Shown here: positions 7,983 to 15,650 of the stretch, piece after piece | How positions within the stretch are numbered: position 1 is the first letter of the stretch | Layout of the letters: each line of letters opens with the position of its first letter | From: Candidatus Schekmanbacteria bacterium | Lineage (GTDB): Bacteria > CSSED10-310 > JACPHN01 | Assembly (NCBI GenBank): GCA_016188575.1 | Contig: JACPHN010000209.1 | Location: 1-22,988, forward strand | Direction: 5' to 3' | Length of the DNA stretch: 22,988 bases | The notes under the pieces: model-generated | Databases searched by the model: none | Seen by the model: the letters and a program-made list of their open reading frames with translations, nothing else | Told to the model about the DNA's origin: nothing | Program-made: the position numbers and the translations under genes

Positions 7983-8769
7983 GACGGACGCCCCGTTCTA
8001 CCCGGACATTCTGTATCGCCACATCTTCGCCCGCCGCGTCGCCCCCGACAGCGCGCTCGGCGCGATTCTCGAGCATCCCGAGCGCCACCACCTCTACAAC
8101 CCGGTGGCTCCACACCTCGAACAGAAAAGTGTTCTCGCGGAGCTGTCCCGCTGCTCCGTCGAGGCGGACGCCGGGCGCGCTGCCGGCCTGGAAGAGCCGA
8201 TCGCACGGCTGGTGCGGGCCCATCTCCCGTGGACGCGGATGCTGTCACCGGGACCCGGCACCGGCCCCGACGGCCGGCCCGTTGCCGAGTTGATCCATTT
8301 CGCCGGCGAATCACCCGCGACGTTGGTCGTCAAGAAGAGCTGGGACTTCGGCGGCAAGGGTGTCTTTCTCGGCGCCGAGCACGGCGACGAGGCGAGCCGC
8401 CAGCGCATGCGGGAGCGCTTTGGCCGTGAGCTGTCCTGGCCCGAGCTGGTGCGCGCCTGCGCCGACGAAGGCGGCTGGGTCGCGCAGGAGCGCGTGTTGC
8501 TGCCGCGGCAAACTCTCGCGGTGGCGACGGCGGACGGCATCGTCGAGCGGCAGGTGTTTGTCGACGTTTCCGCCTATACCAATCTCGGCATCCCGGAGGT
8601 CGCCTACGGCGGCGTGTGCCGGGCGTCGCTGTCGCCGATCGTCAACATCCAGAGCGGCGGCGGCGTGGTGCCGCTGATCAGCGAGCGCGCGGCGGCGGAG
8701 CTGGTCAGCAGATGCGGGCTCGGCCAGGGCAGGCCGAGCGCGGGTGGCGGGACTCGCGGCGACGCGTGA
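7825..8769 (+). CDS. ATP-grasp family protein, C-terminal part (frameshifted)
   Basis: This is the continuation, in the other frame, of the gene starting at 7269. The first possible in-frame start is GTG at 7834, without a convincing ribosome site, so it is unlikely to be separately made. Visible motifs are HPERHHLYNPVAPHLEQKS, the nucleotide-binding strand and glycine loop VVKKSWDFGGKGVFLG (8326-8373), WVAQERVLLPRQ (a typical ATP-grasp hinge), RQVFVDVSAYTNLG, and SPIVNIQSGGGVVPL near the end. Repaired, the protein would have 500 residues. These enzymes form carboxylate-amine or peptide-like bonds through acyl phosphates; which bond this one makes is not visible. The break is one base, so a sequence error is as likely as true inactivation. 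Confidence 0.75.
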   Translation: MALVHRAADSQLGELTYLAARFRAAGHAARTVRAEDLSLDGAARCAVPAGDSETDAPFYPDILYRHIFARRVAPDSALGAILEHPERHHLYNPVAPHLEQKSVLAELSRCSVEADAGRAAGLEEPIARLVRAHLPWTRMLSPGPGTGPDGRPVAELIHFAGESPATLVVKKSWDFGGKGVFLGAEHGDEASRQRMRERFGRELSWPELVRACADEGGWVAQERVLLPRQTLAVATADGIVERQVFVDVSAYTNLGIPEVAYGGVCRASLSPIVNIQSGGGVVPLISERAAAELVSRCGLGQGRPSAGGGTRGDA

Positions 8770-8867
8770 CGTCATCGTGACCGTTCCAGACGAGCCGCCC
8801 TCCCTGTCACCTGGCGCTCAGATACGCCCCGGCTTCGCCACCTCACGCTCCTCCCCCTCCGCCGCGC

Positions 8868-8883
8868 TGGCATCACAGTTGCA
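8868..8883 (+). promoter_or_regulatory. Candidate sigma-54 (-24/-12) promoter
   Basis: TGGCATCACAGTTGCA fits the RpoN consensus TGGCAC-N5-TTGC with the diagnostic GG-N10-GC spacing. Transcription would start near 8894, about 13 bases before the AAGGAG ribosome site (8907-8912) and 26 bases before the ATG of the secreted protein. The geometry is right. No enhancer-binding-protein site was identified, and no RpoN activator gene lies in the window. Confidence 0.5.
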
Positions 8884-8919
8884 CATCCATCGGCAATACT
8901 CATCCCAAGGAGTCTTCCG

Positions 8920-11490
8920 ATGATCAAAAAGCAATCCAACCCCGCCACCGCCCCACGCCGCTCCTCGCGCTTCCGCCTCGCTCGGCGCCTCGCCGCCGCC
9001 GCAACGCGCGCCTCTTCCCTCCTTGCCACCCTCGCTCTCGCCTCCGCCGTGACCGCCGCCCCAACGACCCGGCTGACCGCCAGCCTCGCCCCCTCGCCAA
9101 GCTCCCCACCCGCCTCACAGCAATCACTCGCGGATCGCTTCGACGTTACCCGCCCCACGCCCCTGCAAGATGCGCAGGCGCGCAAAATCGAGATGCGCTC
9201 CGCCGACGCCGATGGCAACGCCCTGGCCAACGACCTCGTGGTCCCCGCAGGGCGTACCGCCTTCGTCAAGCTGGAGGTGGGCGACGACGTGATCCCCGAG
9301 TCCATTCAAGTCGATGCCGCCTTCGTCCCCCGCGACGGCTGCGCGGTCGCCCCGGCATCCTCGTTTGCTCAGGGCTCCGGCCTCGATACCTCGCCGATCG
9401 GCGGCGACGTCTGGGAAATCCGCTTCCCCGATGAACAGGCCGAAACCGCCAACATCATTATCCCGTTCCCGTCATTCGCCGCCGGCAACGAGATCCTCGT
9501 CAAGGTGCAATGGGATGCTCCGACCCGCTTTCGCGGTGTACAACATTACGAGATCAATCGCGACCTGGTCGTTTCCAACCGCACGACCTTCCCGCGCCCC
9601 GCAGTCACCCTCAGCGGTGCCCCGGAAGGGCGCATCCACGACTGGATGAACGGCACCAGCCCGACCAGGATCGCGATCACCGGCGACGTGAAGGCCGCCG
9701 TTCCCCTCACGAGCTTCGACCTCATCGGCACCGCTGCGACCGCGCCCGTCACCCAGTTCGATTGCCAGCTTCATGCCGCTCCGAACACGGATCCGGCCGA
9801 CCCGAACAACACCTACTGGGACTATCGCTTCCAGACTTCCTTCGCCCAAGACCAGGAGTCGGCCTACTTCGTCATGGACCCCGACTTCTTCGTCTCGCGC
9901 CTGATGCGCCTGCGCGCCGGCGATCTCCTCACGGGAGGAAACTTCGACAAGCTCCCATTTGTAGCCACCACCGATGGCTGGGGCGGCAGCCCGTCCGAGG
10001 GTATCCCCATGGCCGCGGGCATGCGCTCCACTCCGCGCTTCGTCGACAAGCTGCAGAACGCGGTCAATGACGCCTACCTCGATCCCGACTTCCTGTTCGA
10101 CATTCTTCCGGACGTGTGCGGCAGTGACGGTGACCGCAGGACCGTGGACTATCACGACGACCCCTCGCACCAGCGGTGCAGCGGCGACCCGAAATCCGCG
10201 CTCAACCACGACGACGGTCGGGACATCTGGCGCATCGACATGTTCCCCTGGACGCACCGCTCCACGCTCGACCTCGTCACCATGAGCGGCAGCGTCCTGC
10301 AGGCTCGCGTGCGGGTCGACAGCTTCGCACCGGCAACCGGCAACCCGGTCGTGAAAGCCTGGTACAACATGAACAACGACGGTAAGGACCCGTACGTGTG
10401 TGACGTTCGCCTCGGCGGCACGACCGTCGATGCCACGTTCACCTCCACCGTCGGCATCCGCAATGGCGCGTTCGTCGTTACCAATCCGCAGCTCACCTTC
10501 AACAGCGCCATCAATGTTGGCCACGAGTGCGACGATTGGATGGAGGACGTCATGGACTGGTTCACCGATGTCGTCAACGACAAGATCGAGGACGAGCTCG
10601 AGGATGTGCTCCGGGACGTCATCGAGCATGAGCTGGTGACCTACCTCAATGACGACCTCTTCCCGATGCTGTCGGACTACCTGCGCTACTCCGCCACCTT
10701 TGACGGCTATTCGCTGGCAATCGGCGGTGCGCTGCGCCCAGCGGAAAGCGGAGCACGCTCCGGGGGTATCTACGCCTACCTCGACGGCACGCTTGAGATG
10801 ACGGGTGCCGGGCCCGGCGCTCCGTACGACGCGCACTGGCTGAAGCGGCCGGCAGACCTGGCGGCGATCGCGTCCTCCATGGATGCCTACAACGCGAGCA
10901 ACTACGACGTCTTCCTGTCCCTGCAGCGAAACTACCTCGACAAGGCGCTGTTCGAGTCGTTCGCTAGCGGCTATCTGACCCGGCTCGTTCAGTACGGAAT
11001 TCCTGGTGCTCGCGTTGCACAAAGCCCGGTGCTGGAATTGACCGGAAACCCCTTTGTGATCGACGCCGGCAGCGTCATCGTGCCCGTCGGCGGCTACGAG
11101 ATCCTCGTTGCGGTCAAGGCGAGCGTCTTGTCGCTCGGCTTTCACGAAGTCCCGGAGTACGGCGCTGGCATGCACGCGCTCTCGATCGAGATCGACCCGG
11201 CATCGGAGGTCTACTGGGAGCTCTACGGCGCGGACGCGGATCTCTACAAGGCCGATATCGCCGCGCGCTGGTCGAGCGCCAACCCGCCGGTGTCCGATTC
11301 ACTCGCCGAGTCGTTCCATGCTGCCGCTGAAGATGCCAAGCTGGCTGCCATCGACGCTCTCGAGCAGGTAATCGAAGGGGCCACGCTGGTGGACTTCGGT
11401 GACAGCTTCAAGGTGAACGCCTCCGCCGGCCGCAATGGACAGAATCTGATGATCTTCGGCACGATCAACGGCCTTGTCCTGCCGCAATAG
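8920..11490 (+). CDS. Large secreted protein of unknown function
   Basis: The 856-residue protein begins at an ATG with AAGGAG seven bases upstream. An Arg-rich leader, a hydrophobic stretch near 33-46 and AVTAA before PTT form a Sec-type signal peptide cleaved near residue 47. The mature protein is acidic, with beta-rich N-terminal sections and few cysteines (including a CGSDGDRR...RCSGDP loop near 400-425). A strikingly acidic amphipathic helical stretch lies at about 535-587 (WMEDVMDWFTDVVNDKIEDE onward). This is followed by alternating strands and a final segment ending FGTINGLVLPQ. I recognise no catalytic motif or named family. The long amphipathic helix between beta sections recalls lipid-binding TULIP/BPI-like folds, but that is only a shape analogy. 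It appears to be a single-gene transcript, with a candidate sigma-54 promoter before it and a hairpin after it. Confidence 0.85.
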   Translation: MIKKQSNPATAPRRSSRFRLARRLAAAATRASSLLATLALASAVTAAPTTRLTASLAPSPSSPPASQQSLADRFDVTRPTPLQDAQARKIEMRSADADGNALANDLVVPAGRTAFVKLEVGDDVIPESIQVDAAFVPRDGCAVAPASSFAQGSGLDTSPIGGDVWEIRFPDEQAETANIIIPFPSFAAGNEILVKVQWDAPTRFRGVQHYEINRDLVVSNRTTFPRPAVTLSGAPEGRIHDWMNGTSPTRIAITGDVKAAVPLTSFDLIGTAATAPVTQFDCQLHAAPNTDPADPNNTYWDYRFQTSFAQDQESAYFVMDPDFFVSRLMRLRAGDLLTGGNFDKLPFVATTDGWGGSPSEGIPMAAGMRSTPRFVDKLQNAVNDAYLDPDFLFDILPDVCGSDGDRRTVDYHDDPSHQRCSGDPKSALNHDDGRDIWRIDMFPWTHRSTLDLVTMSGSVLQARVRVDSFAPATGNPVVKAWYNMNNDGKDPYVCDVRLGGTTVDATFTSTVGIRNGAFVVTNPQLTFNSAINVGHECDDWMEDVMDWFTDVVNDKIEDELEDVLRDVIEHELVTYLNDDLFPMLSDYLRYSATFDGYSLAIGGALRPAESGARSGGIYAYLDGTLEMTGAGPGAPYDAHWLKRPADLAAIASSMDAYNASNYDVFLSLQRNYLDKALFESFASGYLTRLVQYGIPGARVAQSPVLELTGNPFVIDAGSVIVPVGGYEILVAVKASVLSLGFHEVPEYGAGMHALSIEIDPASEVYWELYGADADLYKADIAARWSSANPPVSDSLAESFHAAAEDAKLAAIDALEQVIEGATLVDFGDSFKVNASAGRNGQNLMIFGTINGLVLPQ

Positions 11491-11541
11491 CAGGGCGCCC
11501 GCCGCACGCTGCCCTATTGGGCAACCCGGCTACTTCCCGAA

Positions 11542-11568
11542 GACACGGCGTCGCCTTGGCGCCGTGTC
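11542..11568 (+). terminator. Hairpin after the secreted-protein gene
   Basis: GACACGGCG (11542-11550) pairs perfectly with CGCCGTGTC (11560-11568) around a nine-base loop, about 50 bases after the stop codon. No T-run follows, so it is at best a weak intrinsic terminator or a 3'-end stabiliser. Confidence 0.45.
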
Positions 11569-11722
11569 GCGTCTATCAAGCTATCTGCGACTTCGCCGGT
11601 CAGAGTGAGTCTGTCGATTCCGCGTCTCGCCGCGGTGCTCACCATGATCCGCATCCTTCCCGGCAACTCATGATTTCACGGCGGTTTCCTCCAAAGCCCT
11701 CCCAAAGTACCGTTAAGCTTGG

Positions 11723-11751
11723 TTGACATCAACCGACAGGCGCGCTACACT
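11723..11751 (+). promoter_or_regulatory. Near-consensus sigma-70 promoter of the iron-transport operon
   Basis: TTGACA at 11723-11728 and TACACT at 11746-11751 are separated by 17 bases. This is the closest match to the housekeeping consensus seen in the window. Transcription would begin near 11758, leaving a leader of about 54 bases before the GTG at 11812. The promoter overlaps the possible upstream TTG start at 11719, which argues against that start. Confidence 0.7.
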
Positions 11752-11811
11752 TTTGCCGACCTCTGGCCTTATCCCCCTGCCTGCCGCGCGCGCTCTTTCG
11801 GAGACACTTCT

Positions 11812-13803
11812 GTGGACCAGATTCTACTCGTAGGCAATCCTAACGTCGGGAAGTCAGCGCTCTTTTCGGCGCTTACGGGCCGCTACGCGACCATCTCGAA
11901 TTACCCCGGGACAACAGTGGAGATCTCGCGCGCCGAGCTCGCGATCGGCGAGCGGCGCTTCGAGGTCATTGACACGCCGGGAACAACCACGCTCATGGCG
12001 CAATCCGAGGATCAGGCGGTGACGGAGCGGATCCTGCTTGCGAACCCGACGGCGACGATCACCTGTGTCGTGGACGCGCGGCAGCTTCGGCGCGGGCTGG
12101 CGCTGGCCTTGTCGCTGGCGGATCTGGGGGCGCCGATGGTGGTGGCGTTGAACATGATGGATGAGGCGCGCGAGGCGGGATACGAGTACGACGTGGCGAA
12201 GCTCGAGCAACTGCTCGGCGTCCCGGTCGTCGAAACCGTGGCGGTGACCAAGCAGGGCATCGGCCGCCTCCGCGACGCGCTCCTGCAGAGCCGCGCGGTG
12301 GCACAGCCGTCGCTCCGATCGCAGGAGCTCGAGCTCGCCGTGCGTGCCATTCTCGCGTTGATCCCCGCCCAAACGCCGATGGCACGGGCGCTGGCGGTCC
12401 TGGCGCTGATGGGGGATCCGCTTGCCTTGCAGCGCATCCACGCGGCCGCGGGCGATAGTATACTCGAGCGCATTTCGGTGATCTCGCGGCAGGCTCAGGC
12501 GAAGTATGCGGCGAACCTGACGACGCTCTTGCCCGCGGAGAGATTCCGTGCGGCCGAGCGCCTGGCGGGGGAGGTGACTCGCCGCCGGCCCCAGCGTCCC
12601 GGCCGCGTCGCCGATTTCATCGGTCGGGCCGCCATGCACCCGGTGTGGGGTTGGCCCATCCTTATCGGCGTCCTGTACGGCGTCTACCTCTTCGTCGGCG
12701 TTTTGGGCGCCGGCGAAGCGGTGGATTTCTTCGAGAACACGCTCTTTGCGCACTACATTACGCCCGCCCTGGAGGCCTGCCTGCGCTTTGTGTTGCCGAA
12801 TGGCGCCATTGAGTCGTTTGTGGTGTCCGCGCCCGGTCAGGCCGAGACTGGCCCGGGGCTGCTGATCGGCAACTATGGCCTGCTGTCCATGGGACTCTCG
12901 TACGCGGTGGCGATCGTGCTGCCGATCGTCGCCTTTTTCTTCGTCGCCTTTGCGCTCATGGAGGATTCCGGGTACTTGCCGCGCCTCGCCGTCATGCTTG
13001 ATCGCGCCTTCGGGCTCATGGGGCTCAACGGCAAGGCGGTGCTGCCTCTCGTGCTCGGGCTCGGCTGCGACACGATGGCAACCATGACGACGCGCGTGCT
13101 CGCGACGCGCAAGGAGCGGACGCTGGTCATCCTGCTGCTGGCCTTGGGAGTGCCCTGCTCGGCGCAGCTCGGAGTGATTCTGGCGATGATGGCGGCGCTA
13201 TCAGGGAGGGCATTTGCGATCTGGGTCGGTGCCGTGTCGCTCGCGATTCTGCTCGCTGGCGCCGTCGGTTCGCGACTGATCCCAGGGAAGACATCGGATT
13301 TCGTCATCGAGATTCCCCCCGTGCGCCGGCCGCGGGCAAAGAACGTCGCGCTGAAAACAGTATCGCGCGTCGAATGGTACCTGCGCGAGGCGGTCCCTCT
13401 GTTCATGCTGGGCACGGCGGTGCTTTGGGTGATGGACGCCTTGAACCTGCTGAAGCTGGTGGAGACCGCATTCGCGCCCATCGTGGTCGGCCTGCTCGAT
13501 TTGCCCCGGGAGACGGCAGAGGCGTTTCTGATCGGATTCTTGCGCCGGGACTACGGCGCGGCAGGTCTCTATCACACCTTCGCCCCAGTGCTCGAGGGCG
13601 GCGCGGCGGGTCCGCTCGTCGAGCGCCAGATCGTCGTGTCCATGGTGACCATCACGCTGTTTTTGCCGTGCGTGGCGAATTTCTTCATGATCATCAAGGA
13701 AAAGGGTCTCAAGACCGCGACCGCGATCTCGGGCGTGGTGCTGGTGAGCGCGATACTGGGTGGAACGACGTTGCGGCTGCTTATGGAGGCGAGCGGATGG
13801 TGA
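11812..13803 (+). CDS. feoB: Ferrous iron transport protein B
   Basis: This is a GTPase-coupled inner-membrane Fe(II) importer. I place the start at GTG 11812 (GGAGA seven bases upstream), so residue 8 opens the G1 motif; the frame is open to TTG 11719, but that codon lies in the promoter. The G-domain has GNPNVGKS at 8-15, YPGTT at 31-35, DTPG at 54-57 and NMMD at 114-117. Membrane gates follow with the conserved cysteines in GLGCDTMATMTTR and GVPCSAQLG. The protein has 663 residues, shorter than the ~770 of E. coli FeoB but usual for compact FeoBs. The G3 motif reads DTPG rather than the common DLPG. The stop overlaps the next gene's ATG, indicating translational coupling. Confidence 0.95.
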   Translation: MDQILLVGNPNVGKSALFSALTGRYATISNYPGTTVEISRAELAIGERRFEVIDTPGTTTLMAQSEDQAVTERILLANPTATITCVVDARQLRRGLALALSLADLGAPMVVALNMMDEAREAGYEYDVAKLEQLLGVPVVETVAVTKQGIGRLRDALLQSRAVAQPSLRSQELELAVRAILALIPAQTPMARALAVLALMGDPLALQRIHAAAGDSILERISVISRQAQAKYAANLTTLLPAERFRAAERLAGEVTRRRPQRPGRVADFIGRAAMHPVWGWPILIGVLYGVYLFVGVLGAGEAVDFFENTLFAHYITPALEACLRFVLPNGAIESFVVSAPGQAETGPGLLIGNYGLLSMGLSYAVAIVLPIVAFFFVAFALMEDSGYLPRLAVMLDRAFGLMGLNGKAVLPLVLGLGCDTMATMTTRVLATRKERTLVILLLALGVPCSAQLGVILAMMAALSGRAFAIWVGAVSLAILLAGAVGSRLIPGKTSDFVIEIPPVRRPRAKNVALKTVSRVEWYLREAVPLFMLGTAVLWVMDALNLLKLVETAFAPIVVGLLDLPRETAEAFLIGFLRRDYGAAGLYHTFAPVLEGGAAGPLVERQIVVSMVTITLFLPCVANFFMIIKEKGLKTATAISGVVLVSAILGGTTLRLLMEASGW

Positions 13804-14018
13804 ATCGCGATGAAATGACGTGCCCGGTTTGCACGCGGATCTTTGCCGCGGCGTGTGATTGTCACGACCGCGGCTGTTGGGCGTCCTCGGGCTGCAAGAT
13901 GGTCAGATGTCCGGACTGCGGCGAGGAGTTTTTTCCGACGGCGCCGGTGACAAGGCGGTTTTTCAGTTGGCTAGGTGGATCGCGGGAAGGAGCGGTGGGC
14001 GATGGAGCGAAGAGCTGA
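13797..14018 (+). CDS. Small Cys-rich (zinc-ribbon-like) protein in the feo operon
   Basis: This is a 73-residue protein whose ATG lies inside the end of feoB (seven-base overlap). It has eight cysteines and an adjacent His in its first 41 residues: C9-x2-C12, C20-x-C22-H23, C27, C33, C38-x2-C41. The last pair sits in MVRCPDCGEEFFP, a typical rubredoxin-knuckle zinc ribbon. The C-terminal 30 residues are basic and Ser/Gly-rich. It overlaps the following gene by 17 bases. The position between feoB and a FeoA-domain protein suggests a role like FeoC in assembling or sensing for the transporter (inference). Two zinc sites or an Fe-S cluster would both fit. I do not recognise a named family. Confidence 0.75.
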   Translation: MVNRDEMTCPVCTRIFAAACDCHDRGCWASSGCKMVRCPDCGEEFFPTAPVTRRFFSWLGGSREGAVGDGAKS

Positions 14019-14700
14019 GCACCTGCTGGAGAAGCTGTATCTGCGCTCGAAGGAGATCTACGAAGAGGAGCTGGACGTGCACTACCTGGGGCGGCGACTG
14101 CCTGACCCCGAGGCCGACGCCGCCGCTCGCAAAGAGGCGGAGGAGACCCTCATCGATGCCCGGTTCGCGGTGAGGCAGAACGGCAGCGTCATCATTACCG
14201 ATGCCGGAATCGAGGCGGCGCGCGACCTGACTCGCCGCTATCGGCTCGCCGAGCGCCTGCTGAACGATCTGCTGCTCGTCAAGGGCGACGAGGTGTCGGT
14301 TGGCGCATGTGCGATGGAGCATATCCTGTCACCGTCCGTGACGGATTCGATCTGCACGTTGCTCGGCCACCCGCCCGTCTGTCCCCATGGCAAGCCCATC
14401 CCGCCGGGAGCGTGTTGCGACGGCGACAAGCAGGAGCTGCGGCCGGTCGTCGTGGCGCTCGATCAGGTGCCGATCGGGCAGGACGGCCGCATTACCTTCG
14501 TGGCGTCGCGGGTAGCGGGTCGCATCGAGCAACTCAGCGCCATGGGCGTCACGTCGGGGGCGCGCATCCGCCTGGTGCAGCGCCGCCCTTCGGTGGTCAT
14601 CGACACCGGAGAGACGAGGATCGCGGTGGAGAAGGACATCGCGAGAGAAATCTTTGTCCGCCTCGGCGGCGGCGGAAACGGAGCGCTTGCCGCGGACTGA
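14002..14700 (+). CDS. DtxR-like metal-sensing protein with C-terminal FeoA domain
   Basis: The 232-residue protein starts at ATG 14002, with AAGGAG nine bases upstream. Residues about 70-145 match the DtxR/IdeR dimerisation and metal-binding domain: RRYRLAERLL at 78-87, then C103-x2-E106-H107, then GHPPVCPHGKPIP at 122-134. The C/E/H triad corresponds to the primary Fe(II) site of DtxR. The ancillary-site histidines 79 and 98 of DtxR align with Tyr80 and Ser99. Residues about 147-219 are an SH3-like FeoA domain, which in other systems contacts FeoB. The N-terminal 65 residues occupy the place of the winged helix, but the expected recognition helix reads DPEADAAARKEAEE, which is acidic. DNA binding is therefore doubtful. 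There is no separate feoA gene nearby. Confidence 0.88.
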   Translation: MERRAEHLLEKLYLRSKEIYEEELDVHYLGRRLPDPEADAAARKEAEETLIDARFAVRQNGSVIITDAGIEAARDLTRRYRLAERLLNDLLLVKGDEVSVGACAMEHILSPSVTDSICTLLGHPPVCPHGKPIPPGACCDGDKQELRPVVVALDQVPIGQDGRITFVASRVAGRIEQLSAMGVTSGARIRLVQRRPSVVIDTGETRIAVEKDIAREIFVRLGGGGNGALAAD

Positions 14701-14941
14701 GAGGGAGCTCGAGCAGGTGGTGCCGTAATTGCGGCCCGGGCGCCGAGGCTCAGGCGTACTGCGGGCAAGCCGCCGTAAATGCGATCGGCCAGGCGTTGCA
14801 GGAGCCCGGGTTGCTGGACTTGCCGGCAGCCGATCCCGGCGCGGACTGGGTGGAAGCTGAAGTTGCGCGCGTCAACATCGATGCTAATCGCTTGCGGCGG
14901 CGCCTGGGGCAGGTCGTACGAGGACCCCGGTCCCGTGCGGT
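14701..14941 (+). other. Intergenic region, possible coding remnant
   Basis: No complete gene is supported. One plus-strand frame from about 14715 to 14954 translates to a stretch with CRNC and AYCGQ followed by a non-random helical run (DWVEAEVARVNIDANRLRRR). It could be a remnant of another small zinc-ribbon protein. It has no ATG or ribosome site of its own, and it is open only because it continues an out-of-frame reading of the upstream gene. Confidence 0.2.
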
Positions 14942-15027
14942 CGCAACTCCGTAGTTGCGCGATCGCCCTGATCCTGGCAGGATGATCCTTACGCGGAGCC
15001 GTTGCGCCGGTCCTGGCCGGCTCCGCG
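14942..15027 (+). terminator. Cluster of hairpins between the feo operon and the surface-protein gene
   Basis: Three inverted repeats follow one another. CGCAACT/AGTTGCG lies at 14942-14948 and 14953-14959 with a four-base loop. ATCCT/AGGAT flanks GGC near 14971-14983. CGCGGAGCCG (14992-15001) pairs with CGGCTCCGCG (15018-15027). The last is the strongest stem, at ten perfect pairs. No T-run follows. They may end feo transcription or structure the leader of the next gene, whose ATG is at 15156. Confidence 0.45.
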
Positions 15028-15155
15028 AGCGAGTTTGGCGGCGCGGGCAGAAACAGGCCCGCGACGGGATCGTTCTCGAAGGGGCGTGCGCGACCCGCGG
15101 TGGGTGCGATTCGCGGGGCGGGCTGCGCGATCGCTCCAGGTCAGGAGCTGATCAC

Positions 15156-15650
15156 ATGGGTGAACGCAACGTCGTGGTCAAGCGGCAAAACGGGACGGCA
15201 CGGCAGGCGCGGGTGCGGAATGAGTTTTGGGCGCTCCTCGGTATCGCTCTGCTAGCGAGTGGCGGCCAAGTCGCAGCGGCTCCGTCCTTCGTCGAGGGGC
15301 GAGCCGCACCATTCACCTTCCCCGACGGTGGCGGCGTCCTCGGGATCGCCAAGGGCGACTTCAACGCCGACGGGCGGCTCGACCTCGCGGTGACTACGTC
15401 CTACGCCATCAGTGGAGTCGGCAACCGGGCTGACGTGCAGCTCGCGCTGGGGGCGGGCGACGGCAGCTTCCACGGCGCGGCAACCGTGTCTGTGCCGCTC
15501 ACCTCGACTGGAAGTGTGGCTCCCGCCTATGGCATCGCCGCCCGCGACTCCGACGGCGACGGCATCCTCACCTCGTCACCGCCTCGGCCGAGCTCCGCCA
15601 GGTACTCGTCTTCCGCGGGCGCGGCGACGGAACGCTCAACGAGGCGGTGA
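15156..15650 (+). CDS. Giant FG-GAP surface protein, fragment 1 (signal peptide and first repeats)
   Basis: The ATG at 15156 has CAGGAG nine bases upstream. A long basic N-region, then FWALLGIALLASGG and QVAAAPS, form a signal peptide cleaved near residue 44, so the product is exported. The first FG-GAP/VCBS repeat follows, with the calcium-loop signature GDFNADGRLDL. The second, DSDGDGIL, is cut by a frameshift. Between 15569 and 15570 a single G appears to be missing: restoring it gives GILDLVTASAEL and joins the next fragment exactly on the repeat consensus. After 15569 this frame is meaningless until its stop at 15650. The fragment alone would be a short exported stub. Confidence 0.8.
   Translation: MGERNVVVKRQNGTARQARVRNEFWALLGIALLASGGQVAAAPSFVEGRAAPFTFPDGGGVLGIAKGDFNADGRLDLAVTTSYAISGVGNRADVQLALGAGDGSFHGAATVSVPLTSTGSVAPAYGIAARDSDGDGILTSSPPRPSSARYSSSAGAATERSTRR

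Noticed and set aside
9472-11175. 567-codon frame antisense to the secreted protein
   Set aside because: It has a His/Arg/Val-rich shadow composition and no start signal, and the sense gene has a signal peptide and ribosome site.
11719-11811. TTG 11719 as the feoB start
   Set aside because: It overlaps a TTGACA-N17-TACACT promoter and would add 31 residues before the G1 motif that FeoB proteins do not have; GTG 11812 has a ribosome site.
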